NCBI GenBank assembly: GCA_943333505.2
Contig: CALQTN020000016.1
Coordinates: 1 to 64,000, forward strand
DNA: 64,000 bases
Direction of reading: 5' to 3'
Source: Asaia bogorensis
GTDB taxonomy: Bacteria > Pseudomonadota > Alphaproteobacteria > Acetobacterales > Acetobacteraceae
The notes under the pieces are model-generated. The model ran no database searches. It had not been told where the DNA came from and saw only the letters and a list, made by a program, of their open reading frames with translations. A program made the position numbers and the translations under genes. This document shows positions 8,058-17,016 of the stretch, in pieces; position 1 is the stretch's first letter; each line of letters opens with the position of its first letter.

Positions 8058-9892
8058 ACGCGATCGATAAAATCCAACCGCAATCCACCGTGCCAGCCTT
8101 ACAGGCAGTCAACGAATTCGTCGTGAAGTTTGCCAACGTCAACGGCTCAGGTTCCGCTTCCGCGAACCAACTATTCGCAAAAGCGATTTTGCGAATGGGT
8201 GTGCCGGTGACCCCGCGCAACATCTTCCCGTCGAATATTCAGGGCCTGCCGACCTGGTATGAAATGCGGGTCTCCGAAGCCGGGCATATGGGCGCGCGGG
8301 ACGGCACCGATCTGATGGTGGCAATGAACCCGCAAACCTGGGACGAAGATATTGCCTCGATCATGCCGGGTGGCTACCTGTTTTACGACAGCACCAAGCC
8401 GATGCCGCCATCGAAGTTCCGCGATGACATCAACGTCATCGGGGTGCCGCTGACAGCGATCACCAATGCCGCCTACACGCAGTCGCGTGAGCGGCAATTG
8501 TTCAAGAACATTATCTATGTCGGCGTGCTGGCGGCCCTGCTCGACATGGATGTCAAGGCGATCGAAGGCCTGCTGGCCGATCAGTTCAGGGGGCGTGACA
8601 AGCTGATCGCGGCCAACCATCAGGCGCTGCGACTGGGCTATGACTATGCGCTCGCTAATCTGCAGTGCCCGATCGGATTGCGGTTCCGCCCGTCCGACCA
8701 GGTTGGCGATCGGATTTTCCTTGAAGGCAACGCTGCATCGGCTTTGGGCGCGCTTTATGGTGGTGCGACGGTGTGCGCGTGGTATCCGATTACGCCGTCA
8801 TCTTCGCTCGCCGAAGCGTTCATGAAATATTGCGCCAAATACCGGGTCGATCCCGCCACCAAAAAGAACCGTTTTGGCATTGTGCAGGCCGAGGACGAGT
8901 TATCGTCGATCGGCATGGTGATCGGTGCAGGCTGGAACGGCGCACGCGCGTTCACCGCGACGTCTGGCCCCGGCATCAGCCTGATGCAGGAGTTTATTGG
9001 CCTCGCCTATTTTGCTGAAATCCCCGCGGTGATCTTCGACGTTCAACGCGCTGGGCCATCGACCGGCATGCCGACGCGCAACCAGCAATGCGACGTGCTG
9101 TCCTGCGCTTATGCATCGCATGGCGATACCAAGCATGTTTTGCTCTTTCCGGAAGACCCGGCTGAATGCTTTGATTTTGGCGCCGATGCGATGGACCTTG
9201 CGGATCGATTGCAGACCCCGGTGTTTGTGCTGCTAGACCTCGATATCGGGATGAATGAGCGTCTCTGCCGCCCGTTGACCTGGGATGACAGCCGCAAGCT
9301 TGATCGTGGCAAGGTGATGACGGCCGAAGAGCTGGTCGCCGGTCGCGTGTTCGGCCGTTACCTTGATGTCGATGGCGATGGGATCCCGTATCGGACGTAC
9401 CCGGGCACCCATCCGACCAAAGGCGCCTATTTCACCCGAGGCACGAGCCGGGACGAATATGCACGCTATACCGAAGACGGCGCCGCCTATCAGCGCAACA
9501 TGGATCGGCTGGTGAAGAAGTTCGAAACGGCCAAGGCACTGGTTCCCGCACCGATCCGTCGTAACGCGGCGGTGCCGACCCGGTTGGGGGCGATCTATTA
9601 TGGCTCAACAGCGCCAGCGATGCTCGAAGCTGCGGAAATCCTTGCCGCGCGTGGCATCCATCTGGACCTTATGCGGGTGCGCGGTTTTCCGTTCGCGGCG
9701 GCAGTTGGGGATTTCGTTGCCGCCCATGACAGGGTCTTTGTGGTCGAACAAAATCGTGATGCACAATTGCGCACCTTGTTGATCAACGAGGAAGAGTTCA
9801 ACCCCAAGCAGCTGGCCAAAGTGCTCCATTATGATGGCAGCCCGATTACCGCCCGCTTCATTGCCGAAACCATTGCCGGCCAGATTGGCTAA
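8054..9892 (+). CDS. korA: 2-oxoacid:acceptor oxidoreductase, fused gamma/alpha subunit (KorA type)
   Basis: A 612-aa protein. The N-terminal part (about residues 15-190) is the gamma domain with GSGSASANQLFAKA. The alpha domain follows, with the pyrimidine-binding motif YPITPSSSLAEAF and TSGPGISLMQE typical of OFOR enzymes. The C-terminal domain II covers the last 120 residues or so. Together with the beta subunit it would oxidatively decarboxylate a 2-oxoacid to the acyl-CoA using TPP and Fe-S clusters. Fused gamma-alpha architecture fits 2-oxoglutarate-type enzymes, but substrate is inferred only. The ATG at 8054 overlaps the upstream stop; the longer frame from 7748 is spurious. Confidence 0.88.
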   Translation: MNAIDKIQPQSTVPALQAVNEFVVKFANVNGSGSASANQLFAKAILRMGVPVTPRNIFPSNIQGLPTWYEMRVSEAGHMGARDGTDLMVAMNPQTWDEDIASIMPGGYLFYDSTKPMPPSKFRDDINVIGVPLTAITNAAYTQSRERQLFKNIIYVGVLAALLDMDVKAIEGLLADQFRGRDKLIAANHQALRLGYDYALANLQCPIGLRFRPSDQVGDRIFLEGNAASALGALYGGATVCAWYPITPSSSLAEAFMKYCAKYRVDPATKKNRFGIVQAEDELSSIGMVIGAGWNGARAFTATSGPGISLMQEFIGLAYFAEIPAVIFDVQRAGPSTGMPTRNQQCDVLSCAYASHGDTKHVLLFPEDPAECFDFGADAMDLADRLQTPVFVLLDLDIGMNERLCRPLTWDDSRKLDRGKVMTAEELVAGRVFGRYLDVDGDGIPYRTYPGTHPTKGAYFTRGTSRDEYARYTEDGAAYQRNMDRLVKKFETAKALVPAPIRRNAAVPTRLGAIYYGSTAPAMLEAAEILAARGIHLDLMRVRGFPFAAAVGDFVAAHDRVFVVEQNRDAQLRTLLINEEEFNPKQLAKVLHYDGSPITARFIAETIAGQIG

Positions 9893-9904
9893 GGAACCCG
9901 TGCC

Positions 9905-10960
9905 ATGACCTATCTCAGCAAGCCCAAAATGCACCACCCCGATTTGAAGGCCAATGCTTTGGGCTTCACGCGACGGGATTATGAGGGCCCGGTTTCGACG
10001 CTCTGCGCCGGATGTGGGCACGACTCGATTTCGGCCGCGATCATTCGGGCGTGCTACCAGCTCAATTTGCAACCACACCGCATCGCCAAGATGTCGGGCA
10101 TTGGCTGCTCTTCGAAAACCCCGTCCTATTTCCTCGGAGCCAGCCACGGGTTCAACTCGGTGCATGGCCGGATGCCGAGCGTGTTGACCGGCGCCAATAT
10201 CGCCAATCGTGACCTGATTTATCTCGGTGTATCGGGCGACGGCGACAGCGCGTCGATCGGGTTGGGCCAGTTCGCCCATTCCATCCGGCGCGGCGTCAAC
10301 ATGACCTATATCGTCGAAAATAACGGCGTTTATGGGCTGACCAAGGGGCAGTTTTCCGCCACCGCCGACAAGGGCGCCAAGAACCGCCGCGGCGTGCCGA
10401 ACATGGACGAGCCGATCGACATGGTTTCGATGGCCTTGCAGCTGGGCGCGACCTATGTCGGCCGGAGTTTTTCGGGTGACAAGGACCAGTTGGTGCCGCT
10501 GATCGAAGGCGCGTTGATGCATAAGGGTGCCGCCTTCATTGACTGCATCAGCCCATGCGTGGCCTTCAACAACCACGAAGGTTCAACCAAGAGCTTCGAT
10601 TATGTGCGAGAGCACAACGAAGCAGTGAACCGGATGGATGTCATTACCGGACGTGCGCCGATCACAGCGGAATATGCGCCTGGTGAGATGGAACTGGTGC
10701 GCCAGCACGATGGCACGTATTTGAAGCTGAAGAAGATCGCCACAGATTACGATGCGACCGATCGGGTGGCGGTGATGAATTATCTCCAGGAACACAAGGC
10801 ACGCGGCGAGATCGTGACGGGCTTGCTCTACGTCGACAGCGATGCCGATGATCTGCATGGCTATCTCGACTCGGTCGACGCCCCGTTCAACACGCTGTCG
10901 GATTCCGATCTGGTGCCGGGTGCGGCAGCCTTGGCCAAGCTCAACGCGTCGCTGCGCTGA
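9905..10960 (+). CDS. korB: 2-oxoacid:acceptor oxidoreductase beta subunit (KorB type)
   Basis: A 351-aa TPP-binding subunit. It has the cluster-binding CAGCGH motif near residue 35, the GIGCSSKTPSYF segment, and the TPP/Mg motif GDGDSASIG followed by ENNGVYGLTKGQ. It starts 12 nt after korA and its stop overlaps the next ATG (TGATG). With korA and the flavoprotein it forms a complete three-gene set, which would couple 2-oxoacid oxidation to ferredoxin or NAD(P). Confidence 0.9.
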   Translation: MTYLSKPKMHHPDLKANALGFTRRDYEGPVSTLCAGCGHDSISAAIIRACYQLNLQPHRIAKMSGIGCSSKTPSYFLGASHGFNSVHGRMPSVLTGANIANRDLIYLGVSGDGDSASIGLGQFAHSIRRGVNMTYIVENNGVYGLTKGQFSATADKGAKNRRGVPNMDEPIDMVSMALQLGATYVGRSFSGDKDQLVPLIEGALMHKGAAFIDCISPCVAFNNHEGSTKSFDYVREHNEAVNRMDVITGRAPITAEYAPGEMELVRQHDGTYLKLKKIATDYDATDRVAVMNYLQEHKARGEIVTGLLYVDSDADDLHGYLDSVDAPFNTLSDSDLVPGAAALAKLNASLR

Positions 10961-11934
10961 TGCAGTATCGCCGCGCAGATGCCAAGGCTTTCGCGCGGGA
11001 AAACCTGCGTGGCATCTGGGCGGCGGCACTGACCCCGTTCCGACCTGATGACCTGGCGATTGATGCCGATGGGTTCGCGCGTAACCTGCGCCATTGGACC
11101 AACGATCTCGGGATTGATGGCGTGTTCGTCTGCGGCAAGCAGGGCGAGTTTTTTGCCATGTCAGTCCCCGAACGTAAGAAATGCTTCGATATCGCGGTTG
11201 CGGCCACAAGCGGGCATGGCCGCACCATCATGTCTTGTTCTGATCAGAACATGGATGTGGTGATCGATCTCGCCCGCCATGCCGAGGCCGCGGGCGCTGA
11301 TTTCATAGTCGTTCACGCCCCGGTGCTGCACTTCCTGCATGATCGTGACGACACCTTGTTCGAGTACTATCGACACATCTGCGAACAGGTCGATATTGGC
11401 ATCGCCATGTGGTCGCATCCCGATAGCGGCTATCTGATGTCGCCCGAACTTTGCGCGCGCATTGCGGAACTCCCCAATATCGTGGCGATTAAATACAGCG
11501 TTCCGCGCGACATGTACACCAGTCTTACCCATCTGGCCGGGAATGAACTGATTGTCTCGACCGCCAGCGAGGATGAATGGTTCGATAACATCGTCGAGCT
11601 GAACTGGCAGGTTTATCTTTGCTCCAATCCGCCATTCCTCTATCAGACCGCCACCGACCGGCGGATGCGTGACTATACGGATGCGGTTTTCGCGGGCGAT
11701 GTGGGCCGGGCACGGGCAATCCGCGACAGCCTTGATCCGGTGCGTGCAGCGTTTAAGGCTTGCCGTCCGGGCGGCAAGCCGCAAGCCCATGCAAAATACT
11801 GGATGGAGCTGCTCGGCCAGGTCGGTGGACCGGTCCGGGCGCCGATGTTGCAGCTGACCGAGGCGGAAAAATCCACAATCCGTGCCGCCTTTGCTCAATC
11901 CGGTCTGGCGACGCTGTCCCAGGCGGCCGAATAG
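10960..11934 (+). CDS. DHDPS / N-acetylneuraminate lyase superfamily aldolase or hydratase
   Basis: A 324-aa TIM-barrel lyase. The Schiff-base lysine is in NIVAIKYSVP (K178). The loop that reads GTTGE in classic members is GKQGE here (59-63). The position of the catalytic YNxP tyrosine reads WSHP (151-154), so the dihydrodipicolinate synthase mechanism is unlikely. The superfamily also includes aromatic-pathway hydratase-aldolases such as NahE, which fits the neighbouring 3-hydroxyanthranilate dioxygenase better. It is translationally coupled to korB. The reaction catalysed is unknown. Confidence 0.75.
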   Translation: MQYRRADAKAFARENLRGIWAAALTPFRPDDLAIDADGFARNLRHWTNDLGIDGVFVCGKQGEFFAMSVPERKKCFDIAVAATSGHGRTIMSCSDQNMDVVIDLARHAEAAGADFIVVHAPVLHFLHDRDDTLFEYYRHICEQVDIGIAMWSHPDSGYLMSPELCARIAELPNIVAIKYSVPRDMYTSLTHLAGNELIVSTASEDEWFDNIVELNWQVYLCSNPPFLYQTATDRRMRDYTDAVFAGDVGRARAIRDSLDPVRAAFKACRPGGKPQAHAKYWMELLGQVGGPVRAPMLQLTEAEKSTIRAAFAQSGLATLSQAAE

Positions 11935-11946
11935 GAACCCCAGCCT

Positions 11947-12498
11947 ATGAGCTTTGTCGGTACGCGACGCCCGTTCAACTTTCAGGCATGGATCGACGCC
12001 AATGCCCATCTTCTGAAGCCGCCAGTCGGCAATAAACTGGTCTTCGAGGACGCTGGCATGGTGGTCCAGGTCGTCGGCGGTCCCAATCAGCGCGTCGATT
12101 TCCATGACGACCCGGTCGAGGAATTCTTCTACCAGTTGAAGGGCGACATGGTCCTGAAACTGCATGAAGATGGCCAGATCCATGACGTGCCAATCCGCCA
12201 GGGCGAAGTGTTCCTGATCCCACCGCATCTGCGCCATTCCCCGCAACGACCAATGGCGGGTTCAATCGGCCTTGTCTTGGAAAGCGCGCGGGCGCCGGGT
12301 GCGAAAGATGCGTTCGAGTGGTTTTGCTTCGGATGTGGCGCCCGGGTGCACCGGATCGAAGTCGTGGTAACCGATATCGTCAAGGATCTCCCGCCGCTCT
12401 ATGAGACATTCTATAAGAGTGTTGCGTTGCGAACCTGCCGGCAATGCGATGCGATCCACCCCGGCAAACTGCCGCCGCCAGGCTGGGTAAAACTTTAA
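11947..12498 (+). CDS. nbaC: 3-hydroxyanthranilate 3,4-dioxygenase
   Basis: A 183-aa cupin that matches bacterial HAAO along its whole length. Relative to the Cupriavidus metallidurans enzyme all key residues appear at a constant +2 offset. These are the Fe(II) ligands H53, E59 and H97, the substrate-binding R49, R101 and E112, and the rubredoxin-like second iron site C127, C130, C164 and C167. The enzyme opens 3-hydroxyanthranilate to 2-amino-3-carboxymuconate semialdehyde. No decarboxylase or semialdehyde dehydrogenase follows, so later steps are encoded elsewhere or differ from the known route. It may be the ring-cleavage enzyme of this operon. Confidence 0.9.
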   Translation: MSFVGTRRPFNFQAWIDANAHLLKPPVGNKLVFEDAGMVVQVVGGPNQRVDFHDDPVEEFFYQLKGDMVLKLHEDGQIHDVPIRQGEVFLIPPHLRHSPQRPMAGSIGLVLESARAPGAKDAFEWFCFGCGARVHRIEVVVTDIVKDLPPLYETFYKSVALRTCRQCDAIHPGKLPPPGWVKL

Positions 12499-12512
12499 CC
12501 GAAGGAGCCGAC

Positions 12513-13676
12513 ATGGCCTTGACCCGTCGCACCGCACTCGCCTCTGCCCTTGCCATGCCACTGGTCGCACGCGCCCAGAATGCGCCAGTGAAAATCGGCC
12601 TGGTAACCACATTATCCGGCCCAGGCGGCTATCTTGGCGCCGATATCCGAGACGCTTTTATGCTGGCGGCCGATGGCGGCAAGCTCGGAGGGGTGCCGGT
12701 TCAGGTCCTGGTCGAGGATGACGGGTTGAAGCCGGCGCAGGCCAAGCAGACGGTTAATCGTTTCCTGAAGTCCGAGGGCGTGCGCCTGTTCACCGGCGTG
12801 GTGTTCTCCAACGTCGCGGAAGCGGTTGCCCCTGACGTGCTCGACGATGGCGCAATCTATGTCAGCCCCAATGCCGGACCTTCGAGCCTGGCCGGCAAGA
12901 ACTGCAATGCCAATTATTATGTCGTGTCGTGGCAGAACGATACGCTGCATGAAAGTGCCGGCGAAAACGCCAATCGGCTCGGCTACAAGAAAATGTTTCT
13001 ACTGGCACCAAACTATCCGGCCGGCAAGGATGCGATCACCGGCTTCAAGCGCTTCTTCAAAGGCGAGGTGGTTGGTGAAAGCTATACCAAGCTCGACCAG
13101 ACCGATTATGCGCCGGAAATGGCCAATATCCGGGCAGCCAACCCCGATGCGGTGTTCCAGTTCCATCCCGGCGGCCTCGGCATCGCCTTCATCCGCCAGT
13201 ATCAGCAGGCGGGTCTGGTCGGTAAAATCCCGATGGTACTGGCTGCCCCCTCGCTCGACAGCACCATTCTGGGTGCCGTCGGAGATGCCGCAATTGGCAT
13301 GGATGTGACCTCGCATTGGAACAGCGACTTCGACAACGCGGCGAACAAGGCCTTTGTTGCAGCGTTCGTCGCGAAATATCAGCGGCTGCCGACGGTCTAT
13401 GCCAGCCAGGGCTACGACACCGCGCTCGCAATCGGTGCGGCTCTGCAGGGCTCGGGCGGCAACGTCAAAGACCCGGCCGCCTTCCGCAAAGCCATGCTGC
13501 CAGCGAATTTCCAGTCGGTTCGCGGCAAGTTCAAGTTCGGACCCAACCAGCACCCGGTGCAGGACTGGTTTGGCCTACGCGCCGAAAAGGGCGCTGACGG
13601 CAAGTTGGCATTGGTGACAAAAACCCGGGTCCTGACCGATCGGGGCGATGCGTACTCGGAAAGCTGCAAGATCTAG
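12513..13676 (+). CDS. Branched-chain amino acid-type ABC transporter substrate-binding protein
   Basis: A 387-aa periplasmic binding protein with a short signal peptide (LTRRTALASALAMPLVARAQ). The mature part begins VKIGLVTTLSGPGGYLGADI, as in Leu/Ile/Val-type proteins. The start at 12513 has a GAAGGAG Shine-Dalgarno. Members of this family next to catabolic genes often bind aromatic acids rather than amino acids, and that is my reading here. The transport channel and ATPase genes follow directly. Confidence 0.88.
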   Translation: MALTRRTALASALAMPLVARAQNAPVKIGLVTTLSGPGGYLGADIRDAFMLAADGGKLGGVPVQVLVEDDGLKPAQAKQTVNRFLKSEGVRLFTGVVFSNVAEAVAPDVLDDGAIYVSPNAGPSSLAGKNCNANYYVVSWQNDTLHESAGENANRLGYKKMFLLAPNYPAGKDAITGFKRFFKGEVVGESYTKLDQTDYAPEMANIRAANPDAVFQFHPGGLGIAFIRQYQQAGLVGKIPMVLAAPSLDSTILGAVGDAAIGMDVTSHWNSDFDNAANKAFVAAFVAKYQRLPTVYASQGYDTALAIGAALQGSGGNVKDPAAFRKAMLPANFQSVRGKFKFGPNQHPVQDWFGLRAEKGADGKLALVTKTRVLTDRGDAYSESCKI

Positions 13677-13682
13677 GGGCGC

Positions 13683-14597
13683 ATGACGCTCCTCGCCGAA
13701 CAGCTCCTCAACGGGTTGCAGTACGGCGTTACGTTGTTTCTGCTGGCAGCGGGGTTGACCTTGGTGTTCGGCATCATGGGCTTGATCAACCTTGCCCACG
13801 GGTCGCTTTACATGGTGGGCGCGTTCGTCGCCGCGCGGACCCAGGCAGGCAGCGGCAGCTTTCTGTTGGCGGTGGGTGCCGGCATGGCGGTCGCGGCGGT
13901 CGTCGGCATGTTGATGGAAGTCACCATCCTGCGGCGGCTCTACCTGCGCGATCATCTCGATCAGGTGTTGGCGACTTTCGGCCTGATCCTGTTCTTCAAT
14001 GAGGCGATGGCGATCATCTTCGGCCGACAGCCGATGATGGCCGCCATCCCCGCTTTCCTGTCGGGTTCCGTCACGTTCATCCCGGGGGTACCTTATCCAA
14101 TTTATCGGCTCGCCATCATCGTGGTCGGTGCTGCGGTAGCGGCAATATTGTACGGGCTGATCGTGCATACCAGGATCGGCATGCTGGTGCGGGCCGGGGC
14201 GACGCATCGCGACATGGTGCGCGCGCTCGGGGTACGTATCGGGTTGCTGTACACGTTGGTGTTCGGCCTCGGCGCCCTGCTGGCAGGGTTGGCTGGCGCG
14301 ATGGTTGGCCCGCTATTGTCGGTGCAGGTCGGCATGGGTGACCGGATTCTGATCAGCACCTTCGTTGTTATCGTCATCGGCGGCCTGGGCTCCATTCGCG
14401 GCGCACTGGCCGGCGCGATGCTGGTCGGCATGGTTGATACTCTGGCCCGGGCCTATATGCCGGCGCTGCTCAAGCTGGTCATGGCAGCGAGCGACGCCGA
14501 TGGATTTGGGGCGGGGCTTTCATCCATGGCTTCGATGATGCTGATGGCGGTGGTATTGATCATCCGGCCACGCGGATTGTTTCCCGCCCATGGGTGA
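13683..14597 (+). CDS. ABC transporter permease, LivH family
   Basis: A 304-aa membrane protein. It begins LAEQLLNGLQYGVTLFLLAA and contains NLAHGSLYMVGAF and VVIGGLGSIRGALAGA, hallmark segments of LivH permeases. About eight hydrophobic segments are visible. It starts 6 nt after the binding protein gene and overlaps livM by 8 nt. It forms half of the inner-membrane channel. Confidence 0.92.
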   Translation: MTLLAEQLLNGLQYGVTLFLLAAGLTLVFGIMGLINLAHGSLYMVGAFVAARTQAGSGSFLLAVGAGMAVAAVVGMLMEVTILRRLYLRDHLDQVLATFGLILFFNEAMAIIFGRQPMMAAIPAFLSGSVTFIPGVPYPIYRLAIIVVGAAVAAILYGLIVHTRIGMLVRAGATHRDMVRALGVRIGLLYTLVFGLGALLAGLAGAMVGPLLSVQVGMGDRILISTFVVIVIGGLGSIRGALAGAMLVGMVDTLARAYMPALLKLVMAASDADGFGAGLSSMASMMLMAVVLIIRPRGLFPAHG

Positions 14598-15561
14598 ACC
14601 GATCCGCAGGCAGTTGGCGGTTGGCGTTACCGCCGTGCTGATGCTGGCGCTGCCGCTGATCGCTGACCGGTTGGGAATGCCCGATCTGGTGGCGCTCGGG
14701 ACCCAGGTCGCGATCTACGCCGTGGCCGCGGTCGGGCTGGATTTGTTGATCGGTTACACAGGATTGTCATCATTCGGCCATGCCGGGTTCTTTGGCCTTG
14801 GCGGCTACGTGGTTGGCATTCTGGCGTTCCATGCGGCCGATGGCAGCCACTTCCTGGGTATGCTACCTGGCGCGACTGAGGCGTGGATCGCCTGGCCTGC
14901 TGCAATTCTGATCTCGGCGCTGGCGGCCCTGGCTATCGGGGCGCTGTCGCTGCGCACCAGCGGGGTGTCGTTCATCATGATCACGCTGGCCTTTGCGCAG
15001 ATGCTGTTTTATCTGTTCGTTTCGATAAAAACTTATGGCGGCGATGACGGGTTGGGGTTCCGACGACGCAACGGATTACCGTGGATCAATCCGCGCGATG
15101 ACGTTGCATTCTACTATGTTTGCCTGGCAGTGCTGGCAATTGTGCTGGCCGCGTGCCATCGCCTGGTACGGTCGCGCTTTGGCATTGTATTGCTCGGGAT
15201 CAAGCAGAACGAACGGCGCATGGCGGCAATCGGGCTGGATAGCGGCCGGTACAAACTCGCGGTCTTCGTCCTGGCCGGGGCAATCGCCGGGCTTGCCGGC
15301 GCATTGCAGGCCAATCTGTTGCGGTTTGTCAGCCCGGACATGTTGCATTGGACAACGTCCGGGGACTTCATGGTGATGGTGGTGCTGGGCGGGGTCGGGA
15401 CACTGGTCGGGCCGGTTTTCGGGGCGGCGGCCATGGTGCTGCTGCAGTCCTGGCTCACGCAATGGACCGAGCATTGGATGATTGTGATGGGTCCGGTGCT
15501 TGTGGCCGTCATCCTGCTGACCAGGCGCGGCATCTGGGGTGCCCTGGCGGGGCGACCATGA
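14590..15561 (+). CDS. ABC transporter permease, LivM family
   Basis: A 323-aa membrane protein with the LivM pattern: GLDLLIGYTGLSSFGHAGFF near the N-terminus, TSGVSFIMITLAFAQML, and the cytoplasmic coupling region GIKQNERRMAAIGLD. The C-terminus has VLGGVGTLVGPVFGA. It overlaps livH by 8 nt and livG by 4 nt (ATGA), indicating a tightly coupled transporter operon. Confidence 0.92.
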   Translation: MGEPIRRQLAVGVTAVLMLALPLIADRLGMPDLVALGTQVAIYAVAAVGLDLLIGYTGLSSFGHAGFFGLGGYVVGILAFHAADGSHFLGMLPGATEAWIAWPAAILISALAALAIGALSLRTSGVSFIMITLAFAQMLFYLFVSIKTYGGDDGLGFRRRNGLPWINPRDDVAFYYVCLAVLAIVLAACHRLVRSRFGIVLLGIKQNERRMAAIGLDSGRYKLAVFVLAGAIAGLAGALQANLLRFVSPDMLHWTTSGDFMVMVVLGGVGTLVGPVFGAAAMVLLQSWLTQWTEHWMIVMGPVLVAVILLTRRGIWGALAGRP

Positions 15562-16304
15562 CGGCGCTACTGCGGGCCACCGGGCTTACCAAGCGTTATG
15601 GCGGGCTGCTCGCCTGCAACGATTTTGCCCTTGCGGTTATGCCAGGAACTCTGCACGCCCTCATCGGACCAAACGGCGCTGGAAAATCCACTGCAATAGG
15701 GCTGCTATCGGGCGAGATCGCCGCCGATGGCGGCGACATCATGTTTGATGGCAGCGATATTACCCAGGTTGCGATCCCGGCCCGGGTGAAGCGCGGACTG
15801 ACCCGATCCTTCCAGATCACTTCGGTGCTGCCGCAATTTACCGCTCTGGAGAACGTTGCCATCGTCGCCCAAATCCGCGCTGGGCATTCCTTTCGCGTCT
15901 GGCGCGACGCCCGAGGTGATCGACACTTGACCGATCCCGCGCACGCCATGCTCGACCGGGTCGGGCTCGGACCACGCGCCGCGATTCTGGCGGCCGACCT
16001 TGCCCATGGCGAACAACGCCAGTTGGAACTGGCGATGGCATTGATGACCGGGGCACGGATGCTGCTGCTCGATGAGCCGATGGCCGGGCTTGGGCAATCG
16101 GAATCACAAGATATGACGGCACTGCTCGCCGCGCTGAAAGGCAGCCTGACCATTCTACTCGTGGAACACGACATGGACGCAGTTGCGGCATTGGCTGATC
16201 GGGTCAGCGTGATGGTTTCAGGCCGGGTGATCGCAGAGGGCAGCTTTGCGGACATGCAGTCGGACCCGGCGGTCAGGGAAGCCTATCTCGGGGAGGCAGG
16301 CTGA
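15558..16304 (+). CDS. ABC transporter ATP-binding protein, LivG family
   Basis: A 248-aa ATPase. Walker A is GPNGAGKST, the signature is the degenerate AHGEQRQLELAMAL usual for LivG, and Walker B is MLLLDEPMAGLG. The first Met (15558) lies in the ATGA overlap with livM; the longer frame from 15348 is inside livM and not real. It pairs with the following LivF ATPase. Confidence 0.92.
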   Translation: MTALLRATGLTKRYGGLLACNDFALAVMPGTLHALIGPNGAGKSTAIGLLSGEIAADGGDIMFDGSDITQVAIPARVKRGLTRSFQITSVLPQFTALENVAIVAQIRAGHSFRVWRDARGDRHLTDPAHAMLDRVGLGPRAAILAADLAHGEQRQLELAMALMTGARMLLLDEPMAGLGQSESQDMTALLAALKGSLTILLVEHDMDAVAALADRVSVMVSGRVIAEGSFADMQSDPAVREAYLGEAG

Positions 16305-17005
16305 TGCTGGCGGTGCGCGGCCTGAAGGCTGGGTATGGCGCAAGCGCGGTGTTAACCGATATTTCGCTCAGCATAGGCGTGGGGGAGGTTGCGACCTTGC
16401 TGGGCCGCAACGGCATGGGCAAGACAACCACGGTCCGGACGATCATGGGGATGCTGGCGCCACGCGGCGGTGAGATCCACTTTGCAGGACAGCGCATTGA
16501 CGGACTGACATCAGATGCCATTGCCCGCCGCGGGATCGGACTTGTGCCAGAGGGGCGGTTGATCTTTCCAACCTTGACGGTCAGGGAGAACCTGATCGCG
16601 ACGGCTGCGAACCGGCTGGGGGCAACAAGGCCATGGAGCCTGCCCCGGATCTATGAGTTATTCCCACGATTGGCCGAACGCGCCAGCCAACGCGGCGGCA
16701 CGTTGTCCGGTGGTGAGCAGCAAATGCTGGCGATCGGGCGTGCATTGATGACCAATCCGCATCTCCTGATCCTTGATGAAGCAACCGAAGGCTTGGCCCC
16801 CTTGATGCGCGATGAGATCTGGCGATGCGTGGCGGAACTGAAGGCCGAAGGCCAATCCATCTTGATTATTGACAAGAACATCGTCGCATTAACAAAATTT
16901 GCTAATCGGCATCATATTGTGGAAAAAGGTCGGACGGTTTGGATCGGAAACAGTGCCGAGTTGGAAACAGCGTCGGACATCGTGCACCGTAGCCTCGGGC
17001 TTTAG
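16304..17005 (+). CDS. ABC transporter ATP-binding protein, LivF family
   Basis: A 233-aa ATPase with Walker A GRNGMGKTT, signature LSGGEQQMLAIGRAL and Walker B LLILDEATEGLAP. Its ATG overlaps the livG stop (TGATG). This completes a five-gene Liv-type importer (binding protein, two permeases, two ATPases) inside the catabolic operon. Confidence 0.92.
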   Translation: MLAVRGLKAGYGASAVLTDISLSIGVGEVATLLGRNGMGKTTTVRTIMGMLAPRGGEIHFAGQRIDGLTSDAIARRGIGLVPEGRLIFPTLTVRENLIATAANRLGATRPWSLPRIYELFPRLAERASQRGGTLSGGEQQMLAIGRALMTNPHLLILDEATEGLAPLMRDEIWRCVAELKAEGQSILIIDKNIVALTKFANRHHIVEKGRTVWIGNSAELETASDIVHRSLGL

Positions 17006-17016
17006 GGATGGACTGA

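Noticed and set aside
9605-12246. Minus-strand frames of 323 and 361 aa opposite korB, the lyase and the dioxygenase
   Set aside because: No family motif, no ribosome-binding site, and the plus-strand genes have complete catalytic residues and tight operon spacing.
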